From JAKLDO01 sp035354435 (GTDB taxonomy: Bacteria; UBP6; UBA1177), in NCBI GenBank assembly GCA_035354435.1, contig DAOQAY010000022.1, forward strand, positions 1 to 27,482: a stretch of 27,482 nt of DNA. The letters are read 5' to 3'. The notes under the pieces were generated by a model. It ran no database searches. It worked only from the letters and a program-made list of their open reading frames with translations, and was not told the DNA's origin. A program made the translations under genes and the position numbers. Below, in pieces: positions 14,567-23,296 of the stretch; positions within the stretch are counted from its first letter, which is position 1; every line of letters begins with the position of its first letter.

Positions 14567-16672
14567 ATGATTGAAAAAAGCTCGCTCTACAATATTTTTC
14601 TTGAAGAAGCAAAAGAGCTGGTTTCATTACTTGAAAATGATTTGCTTGAGCTTGAAAACAATGTTGGCGACAAGCAGTTGATCGATCAGATATTCAGGTC
14701 GGTGCATACCTTAAAAGGAAGCTCCGGCATGGTTGAATATTCTCTTCTTACTTCGTTTGCACATGAATTTGAAAATGTTCTTTCAAGGGTAAGGTCAGGA
14801 GAATTAAAAGCTACGGGAAGTCTGATAAATCTTTTTTTGAGTTCGACGGATCTTCTGAAACAGCTTATAAATGTTGATTCTGCTACAGCAGAGTCAGAGC
14901 TCGGAGCCGAAGTCAAGGTCGCCCTCGAAAATATCAGAAAGTTCAAAGGTATTCAAAAAGAGCCTGAAGTAGAAACAAAAACAAGCAGTTATGGCGCTGA
15001 AACCTTTTCTGAGAAGTATATTCAGATCAATATAAAGTTCAAACCGGATATTTTTTCTTCCGGAACAGATCCGCTGATGCTGCTTAAAGAGCTCAGTTCG
15101 ATGGGCGAATTTGTAAAGGTTAAATGCAATCCTGAAGCGATTCCTCCGATGGACAGTTTTAAATATGACAGCCTGTACTTGAGCTGGGAGCTTATTCTAA
15201 AGACCGAAATGCCGGTCTCTACTGTTGAAAATGTCTTTATTTTCGTCAGAGAGAACAACACAATCGTATTTGAAGATGTAAGCAGGAGGTTTTTTGAAGG
15301 AATAGATCTCCGTTATGCCGATAAAAAGCTCGGGGAGATCCTTGAAGATGAAGGTTATGTGACTCAAAGTGACCTTCAGAAGATTGTTGACAGTCAGAAA
15401 AAAATGGGCGAAATGCTCGTTGAAAATAAAAATATTGACACAAACATTGTAAACAGGGTTCTTTCAAGTCAGCAGAAAAGCAGAGACATTCTGACAAGCC
15501 AGACAATAAGAGTCGATACCAACAAGCTGGACAGACTTGTAAATCTGGTGGGGGAGCTTGTTATCGGTATTGCCGGGATCAATCAGCTGATATCCGAAAA
15601 ATATCATAAAAACAGAGAGTTGAATGATGTTGCAGAACATCTGGACAGAATAAGCAGAAGTATTCAGGAACAGGTTATGAAAACAAGAATGGTTCCGATT
15701 GAAGGGACTTTTTCTCATTTTCAGAGAATTGTCAGAGACACATCCAGAGAGCTGAATAAAAGAATAAACCTTTTTCTTGCAGGATCAGAAACAGAGCTTG
15801 ATAAAACGCTTATTGAGCAGATAGACGCTCCTTTAAAGCATCTCGTGAGAAATTCGATAGATCACGGAATAGAATCTCCCGAAGAAAGAATAGCATCCGG
15901 CAAACCGGCTGACGGTTCGATCTGGCTGAGAGCATACCAGCAGGAAGGAAAGATCATAATTGAAGTCGAAGATGACGGAAAAGGTATTGATAAAAAAGCG
16001 ATTTTGAAAAAAGCAACTGAAAAAGGGCTGTATAAAGGAGCGGGTGAATTAAGCGAAAAAGAGATCTATAATTTTATTTTTCTTCCGGGTTTCACCACCG
16101 CAAAACAGGTTACAGAGATCAGCGGTCGCGGCGTAGGATTGGATGTGGTTAGAAAAAATATTGAAAATTTGAGAGGAAATGTTGAACTTTTTTCCGAAAA
16201 AGGAAAAGGAACCCTGTTCAGGATAAAACTTCCTTTGACTCTTGCAATAATTGAAGGAATGCAGGTTTCAATAGGTCCGGAAACCATAACTGTGCCTCTT
16301 TTTTCAATAATTGAAGCAGTCAGACCGGAAAGCACTGTTGTAAAAACTATTGAAGGCAAAGGAGAGCTGATAGAATTCAGAGGAGAATATCTTCCTCTTA
16401 TAAGACTCTATGAGATATTTAATTTTAAGACCGGGGTGACCGATCCGGCAAACGGGTTGATACTGGTGCTTGACGGACATAACCGTAAAATTGCAATGAT
16501 GGTTGACGATGTTCTCGGTCAGCAGCAGGTTGTAATAAAAAGTCTTGAAAAGAATTATAGACAGGTTCCCGGAATAAGCGGTGCAACTGTTCTCGGTGAT
16601 GGTAAAATATCTCTTATACTGGATGTTTACAGTCTTGAAAAACTGGCTTTCGGCCAATTGGAGAACATATGA
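14567..16672 (+). CDS. cheA: Chemotaxis histidine kinase CheA
   Basis: 701 aa. Domains in order: P1/Hpt (1-105) with phospho-His47 in SVHTLKGSSGM; a P2-like region (about 148-240; YIQINIKFKPD and LLKELSSMG); an inserted helical element (252-302) with LGEILEDEGYVTQSDL; dimerisation P3 (312-380); HATPase P4 with N box HLVRNSIDHGIE (425-436), G1 EDDGKGID (468-475), GFTTA (508-512) and GRGVGLD (520-526); and CheW-like P5 (about 555-695). All catalytic residues are present. It links receptors, CheW and CheY. The insert is absent from the E. coli protein. The stop overlaps cheW by 4 bp. Confidence 0.98.
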   Translation: MIEKSSLYNIFLEEAKELVSLLENDLLELENNVGDKQLIDQIFRSVHTLKGSSGMVEYSLLTSFAHEFENVLSRVRSGELKATGSLINLFLSSTDLLKQLINVDSATAESELGAEVKVALENIRKFKGIQKEPEVETKTSSYGAETFSEKYIQINIKFKPDIFSSGTDPLMLLKELSSMGEFVKVKCNPEAIPPMDSFKYDSLYLSWELILKTEMPVSTVENVFIFVRENNTIVFEDVSRRFFEGIDLRYADKKLGEILEDEGYVTQSDLQKIVDSQKKMGEMLVENKNIDTNIVNRVLSSQQKSRDILTSQTIRVDTNKLDRLVNLVGELVIGIAGINQLISEKYHKNRELNDVAEHLDRISRSIQEQVMKTRMVPIEGTFSHFQRIVRDTSRELNKRINLFLAGSETELDKTLIEQIDAPLKHLVRNSIDHGIESPEERIASGKPADGSIWLRAYQQEGKIIIEVEDDGKGIDKKAILKKATEKGLYKGAGELSEKEIYNFIFLPGFTTAKQVTEISGRGVGLDVVRKNIENLRGNVELFSEKGKGTLFRIKLPLTLAIIEGMQVSIGPETITVPLFSIIEAVRPESTVVKTIEGKGELIEFRGEYLPLIRLYEIFNFKTGVTDPANGLILVLDGHNRKIAMMVDDVLGQQQVVIKSLEKNYRQVPGISGATVLGDGKISLILDVYSLEKLAFGQLENI

Positions 16673-17175
16673 ACAGATCTGGCAGGTTCGAAAACATTAA
16701 AAAAGATAATGAAGTAAAAGAAGAGCGGTTTCTTCAGTTTATTCTTTTCAAGGTCGGAGAGGAGGAATATGCCACAGATATTCTTAAAGTCTATGAGATA
16801 ACAAGTTATAAAAAGCTTACAAGGATACCTTCCATGCCTTCTTTTGTAAAGGGAATCCTGAATTTAAAGGGCATTGTTGTTCCTGTTATCGATCTGAGAG
16901 AGAAATTTGATGTGTCTGGTCATGAGATAACAAAATTTACTGTGATAATGATAGTCGATGTAAGCGGCAGGGTGATGGGTGTCGTTGTTGACAAGGTTAA
17001 CGATATTATCAAAGTTAAAAGTTCCGATATTCAGCCTCCGCCAAGGTTTTCTTTCGGAGTCAAAGCAAACTTTATAAGAGGAATGATAAAAAAAGAGAAG
17101 GATTTTTTTACAATAGTTCTTGATATGGCAAAGATTCTTTCTGACAACGAACTTAATATTATGGATACCCTTTAA
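16669..17175 (+). CDS. cheW: Chemotaxis coupling protein CheW
   Basis: 168 aa, a single CheW (SH3-like) domain of normal length. Evidence: LQFILFKVGEEEYATDILKVYEI (24-46), the conserved IPSMPSFVKGILNLKGIVVPVIDLREKF (61-88), and VVDKVNDIIKV. The first 22 residues are charged and extra. It couples CheA to receptors. The ATG overlaps the cheA stop by 4 bp and its own stop shares one base with the next start (TAATG). Confidence 0.96.
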   Translation: MNRSGRFENIKKDNEVKEERFLQFILFKVGEEEYATDILKVYEITSYKKLTRIPSMPSFVKGILNLKGIVVPVIDLREKFDVSGHEITKFTVIMIVDVSGRVMGVVVDKVNDIIKVKSSDIQPPPRFSFGVKANFIRGMIKKEKDFFTIVLDMAKILSDNELNIMDTL

Positions 17176-18101
17176 TGGAAAAAACTGTTAATTTAATACC
17201 TGAATTCATTGAAGAATCAAAATCACAGATAGAAGAGGTTCGTGAACAGCTTGAAGATTTTCTGGCTCTTCTTAGAAAAGGAGAATATCCGGAATTTAAT
17301 GCATTCAGCACTCTTATCAGAGCGGTTCATTCAATAAGCGGCGGCAGTTCTGTTGCCGGTCTTGTCGAGCTTGAAAGCGCTTCCGCCAGGCTCAGCAAGC
17401 TGATATCACTGGTTGTTTCTAAAAGTGTCGAATCCGGCGCTCTTGTGGCGGATCAGATAGAAAATGCCGTGGCACTGATCGAGAATGCTTTGAACAATAA
17501 TGGAAAGATCAAAAAGAAAGATATTGCAAAAATAGAAAAGGACCTTGATAAGATAATATCGTCCGGCATAACACAAAAAGCGGCAGATGAGAAAAATCAG
17601 GTTGTTGAAAAAAAGGAACAGAAAGAGAGGCAAGCCGAAAAAGCCCCCAATATTGAAGATACTGTTGAAGATAAAAATAATGAATATCTTTCTTTCAGGA
17701 TCGGAGCAGAGCATTATGCTGTTCCGATAACTGTTGTTTATGATATGAAGCAGATGCTTCCGTGTTCAAGAATCCCGAATCAGCCTGAACATTTTCTCGG
17801 AGTTGCTAATCTCAGGGGCAATGTTATTCCGGTCATCGATCTTCGAAAAGTTTTCGGGATCAAAGATATTTCATACGGCGAGTTTACAGTATTTCTGATG
17901 CTTAAAGTTAACGAAAAAATAAAAGGATGCGTTGTCGATTCGATCGATGATGTCGTTTTTCTAGAGCCGGAAAATACTCACCTTGCTCCAATGGTCAGCA
18001 GAAAGATAAGGACAGATTTTGTGAAATTCATAGCTAACGATCCGAAAACAAAGAGATTTTTAATAGTTCTTGATATTGAGAAAATGTTGGAAAATGACTG
18101 A
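17175..18101 (+). CDS. Hpt-CheW fusion protein
   Basis: 308 aa with two domains. Residues 1-110 look like a CheA-type P1/Hpt four-helix bundle: FSTLIRAVHSISGGSSVAGLVELE (44-67) aligns with the FRxxHTLKGSSG motif, with His52 at the phosphorylation position but the following Lys replaced by Ser55. A charged linker (about 135-168, Lys/Glu-rich) leads to a CheW domain (170-305: EYLSFRIGAEHYAVPI, SRIPNQPEHFLGVANLRGNVIPVIDLRKVF). There is no HATPase, so any phosphate must come from another kinase such as the CheA in this operon. It may act as a coupling protein with a phosphate sink. Preceded by cheW with a one-base overlap. Confidence 0.88.
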   Translation: MEKTVNLIPEFIEESKSQIEEVREQLEDFLALLRKGEYPEFNAFSTLIRAVHSISGGSSVAGLVELESASARLSKLISLVVSKSVESGALVADQIENAVALIENALNNNGKIKKKDIAKIEKDLDKIISSGITQKAADEKNQVVEKKEQKERQAEKAPNIEDTVEDKNNEYLSFRIGAEHYAVPITVVYDMKQMLPCSRIPNQPEHFLGVANLRGNVIPVIDLRKVFGIKDISYGEFTVFLMLKVNEKIKGCVVDSIDDVVFLEPENTHLAPMVSRKIRTDFVKFIANDPKTKRFLIVLDIEKMLEND

Positions 18102-18963
18102 AAGTATTTTTGAAATTAAAAAAATTTCCCTTAGTGATGCGGAATTTGAAAAATTAAGAGAGCTTGTTTTTAAAGTGTCGGGAATAAGTCTTGCTGAAAC
18201 AAAAAAGGAACTGGTCGTATCCCGTTTCACCAAACGAGTCAAGGCTTTAAAATTACAAAATTTTTCTGAATATTATGATCTTCTGGTCTCGTCTTCCGGT
18301 TTTTCGGAAATTCAGAATTTTATTAATTCCATTACCACCAATAAAACCGATTTTTTCAGAGAAGCGCATCATTTTGATTTTATTACTTCCACATTTATTC
18401 CACAGATTATTGCTTCCGGCAAAAGAGTTGTCAGAGTGTGGTCAGCAGCCTGTTCAACTGGCGAAGAGCCTTACACAATAGCGATTGTTATGGCAAAACA
18501 TCTGGTCGAGCCGTATAACATTCCCGTAAAGATTCTTGCAACCGATATTGATACAAGTGTATTGAAAACAGCGGCACGGGGAGTATATGAAAGCGGTGTT
18601 CTGAATACAGTTCCTGAAGAATACATGAAAAAGTATTTTCTCAGAGGAAAAGGAGACAGTCTCGGGCTGTTTAAGATCAAAGACGAAATCAAACAGATGG
18701 TCACATTTAAACAGCTTAATTTCATTGCGCCGGAATACCCGATAACTTCGACATTTGATATGATATTTTGCAGAAATGTGATCATATATTTCAACCCAGA
18801 AACAAAGAAATTAGTGGTTAACAGGCTTTTCAGATACCTCAATGACGGAGGTTATATCATGATGGGTCATTCTGAAGCGCTGTTCAATATGATAGATGGT
18901 CTGGTCTATCTTAAAAACACGATATATCAGAAAAAGATTTACAACAATGTTCCGGAGAGCTGA
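18094..18963 (+). CDS. cheR: Chemotaxis protein methyltransferase CheR
   Basis: 289 aa. Methylates receptor glutamates using S-adenosylmethionine. Motifs: N-terminal helical domain, TTNKTDFFRE (81-90), SAM-binding VWSAACSTGEEPYTIA (115-130), ATDID, and FDMIFCRNVIIYF. I took ATG at 18094 (8-bp overlap with the previous gene) instead of a TTG at 18070, which would add eight residues and overlap more. The stop shares a base with the cheD start. Confidence 0.96.
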   Translation: MTESIFEIKKISLSDAEFEKLRELVFKVSGISLAETKKELVVSRFTKRVKALKLQNFSEYYDLLVSSSGFSEIQNFINSITTNKTDFFREAHHFDFITSTFIPQIIASGKRVVRVWSAACSTGEEPYTIAIVMAKHLVEPYNIPVKILATDIDTSVLKTAARGVYESGVLNTVPEEYMKKYFLRGKGDSLGLFKIKDEIKQMVTFKQLNFIAPEYPITSTFDMIFCRNVIIYFNPETKKLVVNRLFRYLNDGGYIMMGHSEALFNMIDGLVYLKNTIYQKKIYNNVPES

Positions 18964-19586
18964 TGTACAAGTCGTTTAACCGTAAACTTCAGAAAGACAT
19001 AATTGTCATACAACCCGGAGAATATTATGTTGTAAATAAAACTTCCGAGGGGATTGCGACGGTTCTTGGATCATGTATAGCGGTCTGTTTTATGGATATT
19101 GATGCCGGGATAGGCGGAATGAACCACTTCATGCTTCCCGGGGATTTCAGAAATGATGAGGTTTTTGCTTCGAAAAGCAGTAGATACGGGATGTTTGCAA
19201 TGGAAAGCATCATTAATGAAATGATGAAAAAAGGAGCCAGAAGAGACCGCCTGACAGCCAAGATATTCGGTGGGGCGCATGTTTTGAATTTCAGGAAATC
19301 GGACGGCAATATTCCGCTGGCAAACATAAATTTTGTGAAAATGTATCTGCAGTACGAGGAAATACCTATAATTGCCAATGATATCGGTGGAGAAGTCGGA
19401 AGAAAGATCATTTTTCTTCCTGCTGACAACGGCCGGGTTCTGGTGAAAAAACTGATGAAGAGTCCGGAACAGGCAATAGAGCAGGAAAACAAATATAAGG
19501 CTGCAATATTGAATAAAAAAAGGGAAGATATCAGCGGTGGTGTTACCATTTTTACAAAAAATGAAAATCCGGAAGATGAAGAATGA
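18963..19586 (+). CDS. cheD: Chemoreceptor glutamine deamidase CheD
   Basis: 207 aa. The CheD catalytic set is visible: Thr33 and Cys38 in TVLGSCIAVCF and His55 in GGMNHFMLPG. It deamidates receptor glutamines and is usually tuned by CheC or CheX binding; neither is encoded in the window. The C-terminal 35 residues are an extra charged tail. It overlaps cheB by 4 bp. Confidence 0.95.
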   Translation: MYKSFNRKLQKDIIVIQPGEYYVVNKTSEGIATVLGSCIAVCFMDIDAGIGGMNHFMLPGDFRNDEVFASKSSRYGMFAMESIINEMMKKGARRDRLTAKIFGGAHVLNFRKSDGNIPLANINFVKMYLQYEEIPIIANDIGGEVGRKIIFLPADNGRVLVKKLMKSPEQAIEQENKYKAAILNKKREDISGGVTIFTKNENPEDEE

Positions 19587-20668
19587 ACAAAAAGAAAAAA
19601 GTTCTTATTGTTGAAGATTCAAGGACAGCAAGAGAACTTCTGTGCGAAATAATTTCAGAATTTGATGATTTTGAAGTTATGGGAAAGGCTGCCGATCCTT
19701 ATGAAGCTCACGACATGATGAAAAAGGAAATGCCTGACATTATTACACTTGATATTGAAATGCCTAAAATGGACGGTCTTACTTTTCTTGACAAGATCAT
19801 GAGAGGAGCACCCCTTCCCGTTATTATGATAAGTTCTCTGACAAAGGAAAATGTCTCAATAACATTGAAAGCTCTGGAACTGGGAGCCGTTGATTACATT
19901 TTGAAACCGCAGGATGAACATTCACTGAAAGAAGTGGCTGAAATAATTCATGAAAAACTTGTAATAGCGGCGGCTGTTCCCAAATCTTGGCTTAATATAC
20001 ACAAATATAGAGGCAAAGATGATTCTGTAAGAGATTTTGCCAGAAAAACGATTAAAATGGTCCCCAGCGACAACAACCCCAGAATGCTCGCTTCCTGCTC
20101 AGTTATTGTTGCCGGAGCGTCAACCGGAGGAACTGTTGCAATAGAAAAACTTCTTTCAAAACTTGATCACAGAACAATGCCTCCGATTGCTATAGTTCAG
20201 CACATACCGCCTTTTTTTTCAAAATCATTTGCTGAAAGACTTAACAAACTTTTCCCATTCAATGTTTATGAAGCGGAGAATTGTCGTCTGATGATTCCCG
20301 GAGATGTCATAATAGCTCAGGGCGGAAAGCATTTGCTGGTTCAGAAATCGCCTGCCGGATATGTTTCTGTTGTTAAAGAAGGTCCTAAAGTTAACAGACA
20401 TCAGCCTTCAGTCGATATTTTATTCAAATCTGCCGCTCTCACTGTTAAAGCCAATGCGATAGGAATAATTATGACCGGCATGGGAATTGATGGCTCGGCA
20501 GGAATGGCTGAACTGAAAAGGAACGGAGCTTTAACCATTGCTCAGGATAGATATGAATGTGCTGTTGCCGGCATGCCCAAATCGGCAATAGACCTTGGTG
20601 TTGTGGACAAAGAACTTGATTGTCAGAGGACAGCTGATTTTTTGAATTCAATCTTTTCGGCGGATTAA
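19583..20668 (+). CDS. cheB: Chemotaxis methylesterase/glutaminase CheB
   Basis: 361 aa. N-terminal receiver with Asp57 in LDIEMPKMDGLTFL and Lys108 in LKPQ; C-terminal methylesterase with catalytic Ser180 in GASTGGT, His207 in QHIPPFFSKSFAERL and Asp303 in TGMGIDGSAG. It removes receptor methyl groups when phosphorylated by CheA. Standard length and order after cheD. Confidence 0.97.
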   Translation: MNKKKKVLIVEDSRTARELLCEIISEFDDFEVMGKAADPYEAHDMMKKEMPDIITLDIEMPKMDGLTFLDKIMRGAPLPVIMISSLTKENVSITLKALELGAVDYILKPQDEHSLKEVAEIIHEKLVIAAAVPKSWLNIHKYRGKDDSVRDFARKTIKMVPSDNNPRMLASCSVIVAGASTGGTVAIEKLLSKLDHRTMPPIAIVQHIPPFFSKSFAERLNKLFPFNVYEAENCRLMIPGDVIIAQGGKHLLVQKSPAGYVSVVKEGPKVNRHQPSVDILFKSAALTVKANAIGIIMTGMGIDGSAGMAELKRNGALTIAQDRYECAVAGMPKSAIDLGVVDKELDCQRTADFLNSIFSAD

Positions 20669-20688
20669 AAAATTTGAGTATTCTGAAA

Positions 20689-21231
20689 ATGAAAAATAAA
20701 ACGGCCGATAAGGTTAAAACTTTTGAAATAGGCAACGATCTTGATGCTGTTTCAGATGTTGTGACCGAAATAGTCGCAATGTCTTCACATTTATTTGAAA
20801 ATATTTATATGCTGGAAGTTGCGATCTATGAGGCCATATACAATGCCATTGAGCACGGCAATCTTGAAATTTCGAAAAAAAGAAAAGAAAAAATGATAAA
20901 AGACGGGAATTACGATGTTTTTCTTTCTTCAAGATGCGCTAAAAAAGAATGTGCAGGCAGGAAAGTTAAAATAAGTTCTATTGTCAGTAAAAAAAGCCAG
21001 ATCATAGAAATTGAAGATGGCGGTAACGGTTTTGACTGGAGAAGTGAAATGAGGAGTGTTATTACACAACAGAATAAATTTCCTGTCGGATTTAACGGAT
21101 TCGGAATTAAAATAATTGCTGCTGTTTTCAATATTCTTGAATATAACGAAAAAGGAAATTTGCTTAAACTTGTTAAGTTCACAGACAGAATAAGACCGGA
21201 GGACAATGTTAAAAAAAATTCTGATAGTTGA
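20689..21231 (+). CDS. RsbW/SpoIIAB-like HATPase (anti-sigma factor-type kinase)
   Basis: 180 aa from the ATG at 20689; a TTG at 20674 could add five residues, and neither start has a clear ribosome site. HATPase features: N box AIYEAIYNAIEHGN (YNAIEHGN typical of RsbW-type), G1 box IEDGGNGFD and a G2-like GFNGFGIKIIAAVF. Between N and G1 there is an insert (about residues 61-100) with lysine-rich sequence and a Cys pair, CAKKEC. In known partner switches such kinases phosphorylate a STAS protein and bind a sigma factor; the two STAS proteins of this operon are natural candidates. The next gene overlaps it by 26 bp. Confidence 0.85.
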   Translation: MKNKTADKVKTFEIGNDLDAVSDVVTEIVAMSSHLFENIYMLEVAIYEAIYNAIEHGNLEISKKRKEKMIKDGNYDVFLSSRCAKKECAGRKVKISSIVSKKSQIIEIEDGGNGFDWRSEMRSVITQQNKFPVGFNGFGIKIIAAVFNILEYNEKGNLLKLVKFTDRIRPEDNVKKNSDS

Positions 21232-23296
21232 TTCTGATGAACAGGTAACCGCTGTTCTGGAATTAAAACTTAAAAAAGAAAATTATGAAGTAAGAACACT
21301 GTCAAGTTCCGTCAATGCCCTGAAAACATTAAGAGAATTCAAACCGCATTTGATAATTTCGGAAATGGTGCTTCCGGAATTAAGCGGTGTCGATTTTCTG
21401 AAAAGAGTGAAAATGAATCCTGAAACGAGAAATATTCCGTTTATTTTTCTTTCAAGTTCAAAGGTTGTTGAGGACAAAATCCTTGCTCACGAAATGGGTG
21501 CGGAAGGGTTTTTTATGAAACCGGTTCTTATAAAAGTTCTTATCAACAGGATCAAAGATTTCTTTGATCAGGCAAAATTTAATGAACTGCTTGATCTTTC
21601 TAAGGATTCTAAAGATTTTAAAAGCGATCTTTCGAGCATTTCACTGATTGATGTTCTTAACATAATAGCCGAAAACAGTTCTTCGGGAGTTGTTCTTTTT
21701 TCTTCTTCGACGGGAGAAGAGGCCAACATTTATTTCAGCAATGGATCTGCTGTCAGAATAGAGACAAAAGGGGGCGAAAATAAGAACGGAATAGATGAAC
21801 TTTATAAGCTTCTGTCGTGGCTTGACGGAAATTTTGTCATCACATATAAAGATTTTGATGTACAGAGAAATGTCAGAATTCCGCACGACAGACTTGTTGT
21901 TAAAGCCGCCAACTGGCTTGACGATTATACCAGCGAATTAAACGAAATGCCTCCGCTCGATTCGAAACTCTATCTCGATTTCGGTCAATTCATGAATACT
22001 ATCAATAAGTTCCCTGACAAAATTGCGTCAATAATAAGAAATTTTGCCCCGGATGGAAGCAAGTTCAGTGATATTATAGAAAAGACAGATCTTGACAGAA
22101 AGCTGACTGCCGGTTATCTGAAAAAATTGATAGAACTGGATGTTGTCTCAATCAGAAAAAAAGATACTCCATATTCTCTTCCGCCTGAACCGGGATGGCT
22201 GAAAAAAGAAGGTGAAAGCAAAGAGGAATCCGGAAGCACTGAAGATGATTTTGATGCTGTATTTGATAATTTGACAAAAAAACAAACATCAAAAGACCCC
22301 GAAGAAAGTTTTAATATTGAAAAAACAATTGTTCCTCCTCCTTCGTTTTCTCCCAGAGATACTATCGATCCTGCAATAGGAATTGTTATAGATCCCAATT
22401 ATAAACACGAAAAAGTATCTTTTAATGTAAATGAAATAGCACTCGAAGAGGAGGTTCCTGAAAATAAAGAAATTGTTGAAAAACCGGAAACTATTGAACT
22501 GCCGGAAGCAGTTGAATCGCCGCAAGTTTCTGAAATAGATGATGTTTCTGAACAGAAAACGGAGATTGTGAACAGCGTTCATCAGGATAATGATTTTGAT
22601 ATTCATGATGATCAGGAACTGAAAAGTATACTTGAAGATCATCTTGAAGATGTTGAACTTGAAAGCGCTGCCAGAAAAAATGATCCGGAATTATCAGAAC
22701 AGTCAAGAGCATCGATGACAGACCTTTCAATTTATCTTATTTTACTTGCCGCCGCTATTTTTGTAGCAGGGTTTTATTATGTTGAAGTGAAAGATGATGC
22801 CAGTTCCGGATTACAGGATACTGAAAAAATTGAGGGAACTCCGATTGAGCAGCATTTAAAAAAAGCAGCGCAGCCCCTTTTTAAAAAACCGGAAGAATTT
22901 TCAGAACTTACATTAAATGAACTGATAAACAGGTCGGCCTTGTCATATGAAGAACAGAAATATAATGAAGCACTTGAAATAAACAGGGTGGCTCTGCAGA
23001 AATTAAAAAAAGATAAGATCGAATCCGGCGAAAATTATGAAAAAATTATAACAAATATGGCGATTTATCTTTATATGAACGGGAACTTTGAGGAAGCTGC
23101 TGCATTTGCTGAAGAATCAGTCAATTTGAATGGAAGTGAAAAATCCATTGAATTAAAGGCGGCAATACTTGAAGAACTCGGTAAAAATATTGAAGCGGCT
23201 TCTTTTTTAAGAACGAAGCTGAAAGAAGAAAGATATTCCAGAAAGAAAGAAGAATGGATAATTGAGATAAACAGACTGGAGAAAATTAAAAAATGA
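21206..23296 (+). CDS. Membrane protein: degenerate receiver, PATAN (DUF4388), one TM, extracytoplasmic TPR
   Basis: 696 aa. Residues 1-122 are a receiver domain with Lys105 kept (FMKPV) but Glu53 in place of the phospho-Asp (IISEMVLPE), so it should not be phosphorylated normally. About 138-240 is a PATAN/DUF4388 domain (SLIDVLNIIAENSSSGVVLF, then ANIYFSNGSAVRIE). About 250-320 is a helical element resembling a winged-helix (KFSDIIEKTDLDRKLTAGYLKKL). About 330-500 is an acidic, proline- and glutamate-rich linker. One membrane span (about 505-526) follows, then a C-terminal helical TPR-like region (565-690, with YNEALEINRVALQKL and NFEEAAAFAEESVNLN). Topology is cytoplasm-in, TPR outside. A strong GGAGG precedes the start. 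Last chemosensory gene of the operon. Confidence 0.85.
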   Translation: MLKKILIVDSDEQVTAVLELKLKKENYEVRTLSSSVNALKTLREFKPHLIISEMVLPELSGVDFLKRVKMNPETRNIPFIFLSSSKVVEDKILAHEMGAEGFFMKPVLIKVLINRIKDFFDQAKFNELLDLSKDSKDFKSDLSSISLIDVLNIIAENSSSGVVLFSSSTGEEANIYFSNGSAVRIETKGGENKNGIDELYKLLSWLDGNFVITYKDFDVQRNVRIPHDRLVVKAANWLDDYTSELNEMPPLDSKLYLDFGQFMNTINKFPDKIASIIRNFAPDGSKFSDIIEKTDLDRKLTAGYLKKLIELDVVSIRKKDTPYSLPPEPGWLKKEGESKEESGSTEDDFDAVFDNLTKKQTSKDPEESFNIEKTIVPPPSFSPRDTIDPAIGIVIDPNYKHEKVSFNVNEIALEEEVPENKEIVEKPETIELPEAVESPQVSEIDDVSEQKTEIVNSVHQDNDFDIHDDQELKSILEDHLEDVELESAARKNDPELSEQSRASMTDLSIYLILLAAAIFVAGFYYVEVKDDASSGLQDTEKIEGTPIEQHLKKAAQPLFKKPEEFSELTLNELINRSALSYEEQKYNEALEINRVALQKLKKDKIESGENYEKIITNMAIYLYMNGNFEEAAAFAEESVNLNGSEKSIELKAAILEELGKNIEAASFLRTKLKEERYSRKKEEWIIEINRLEKIKK

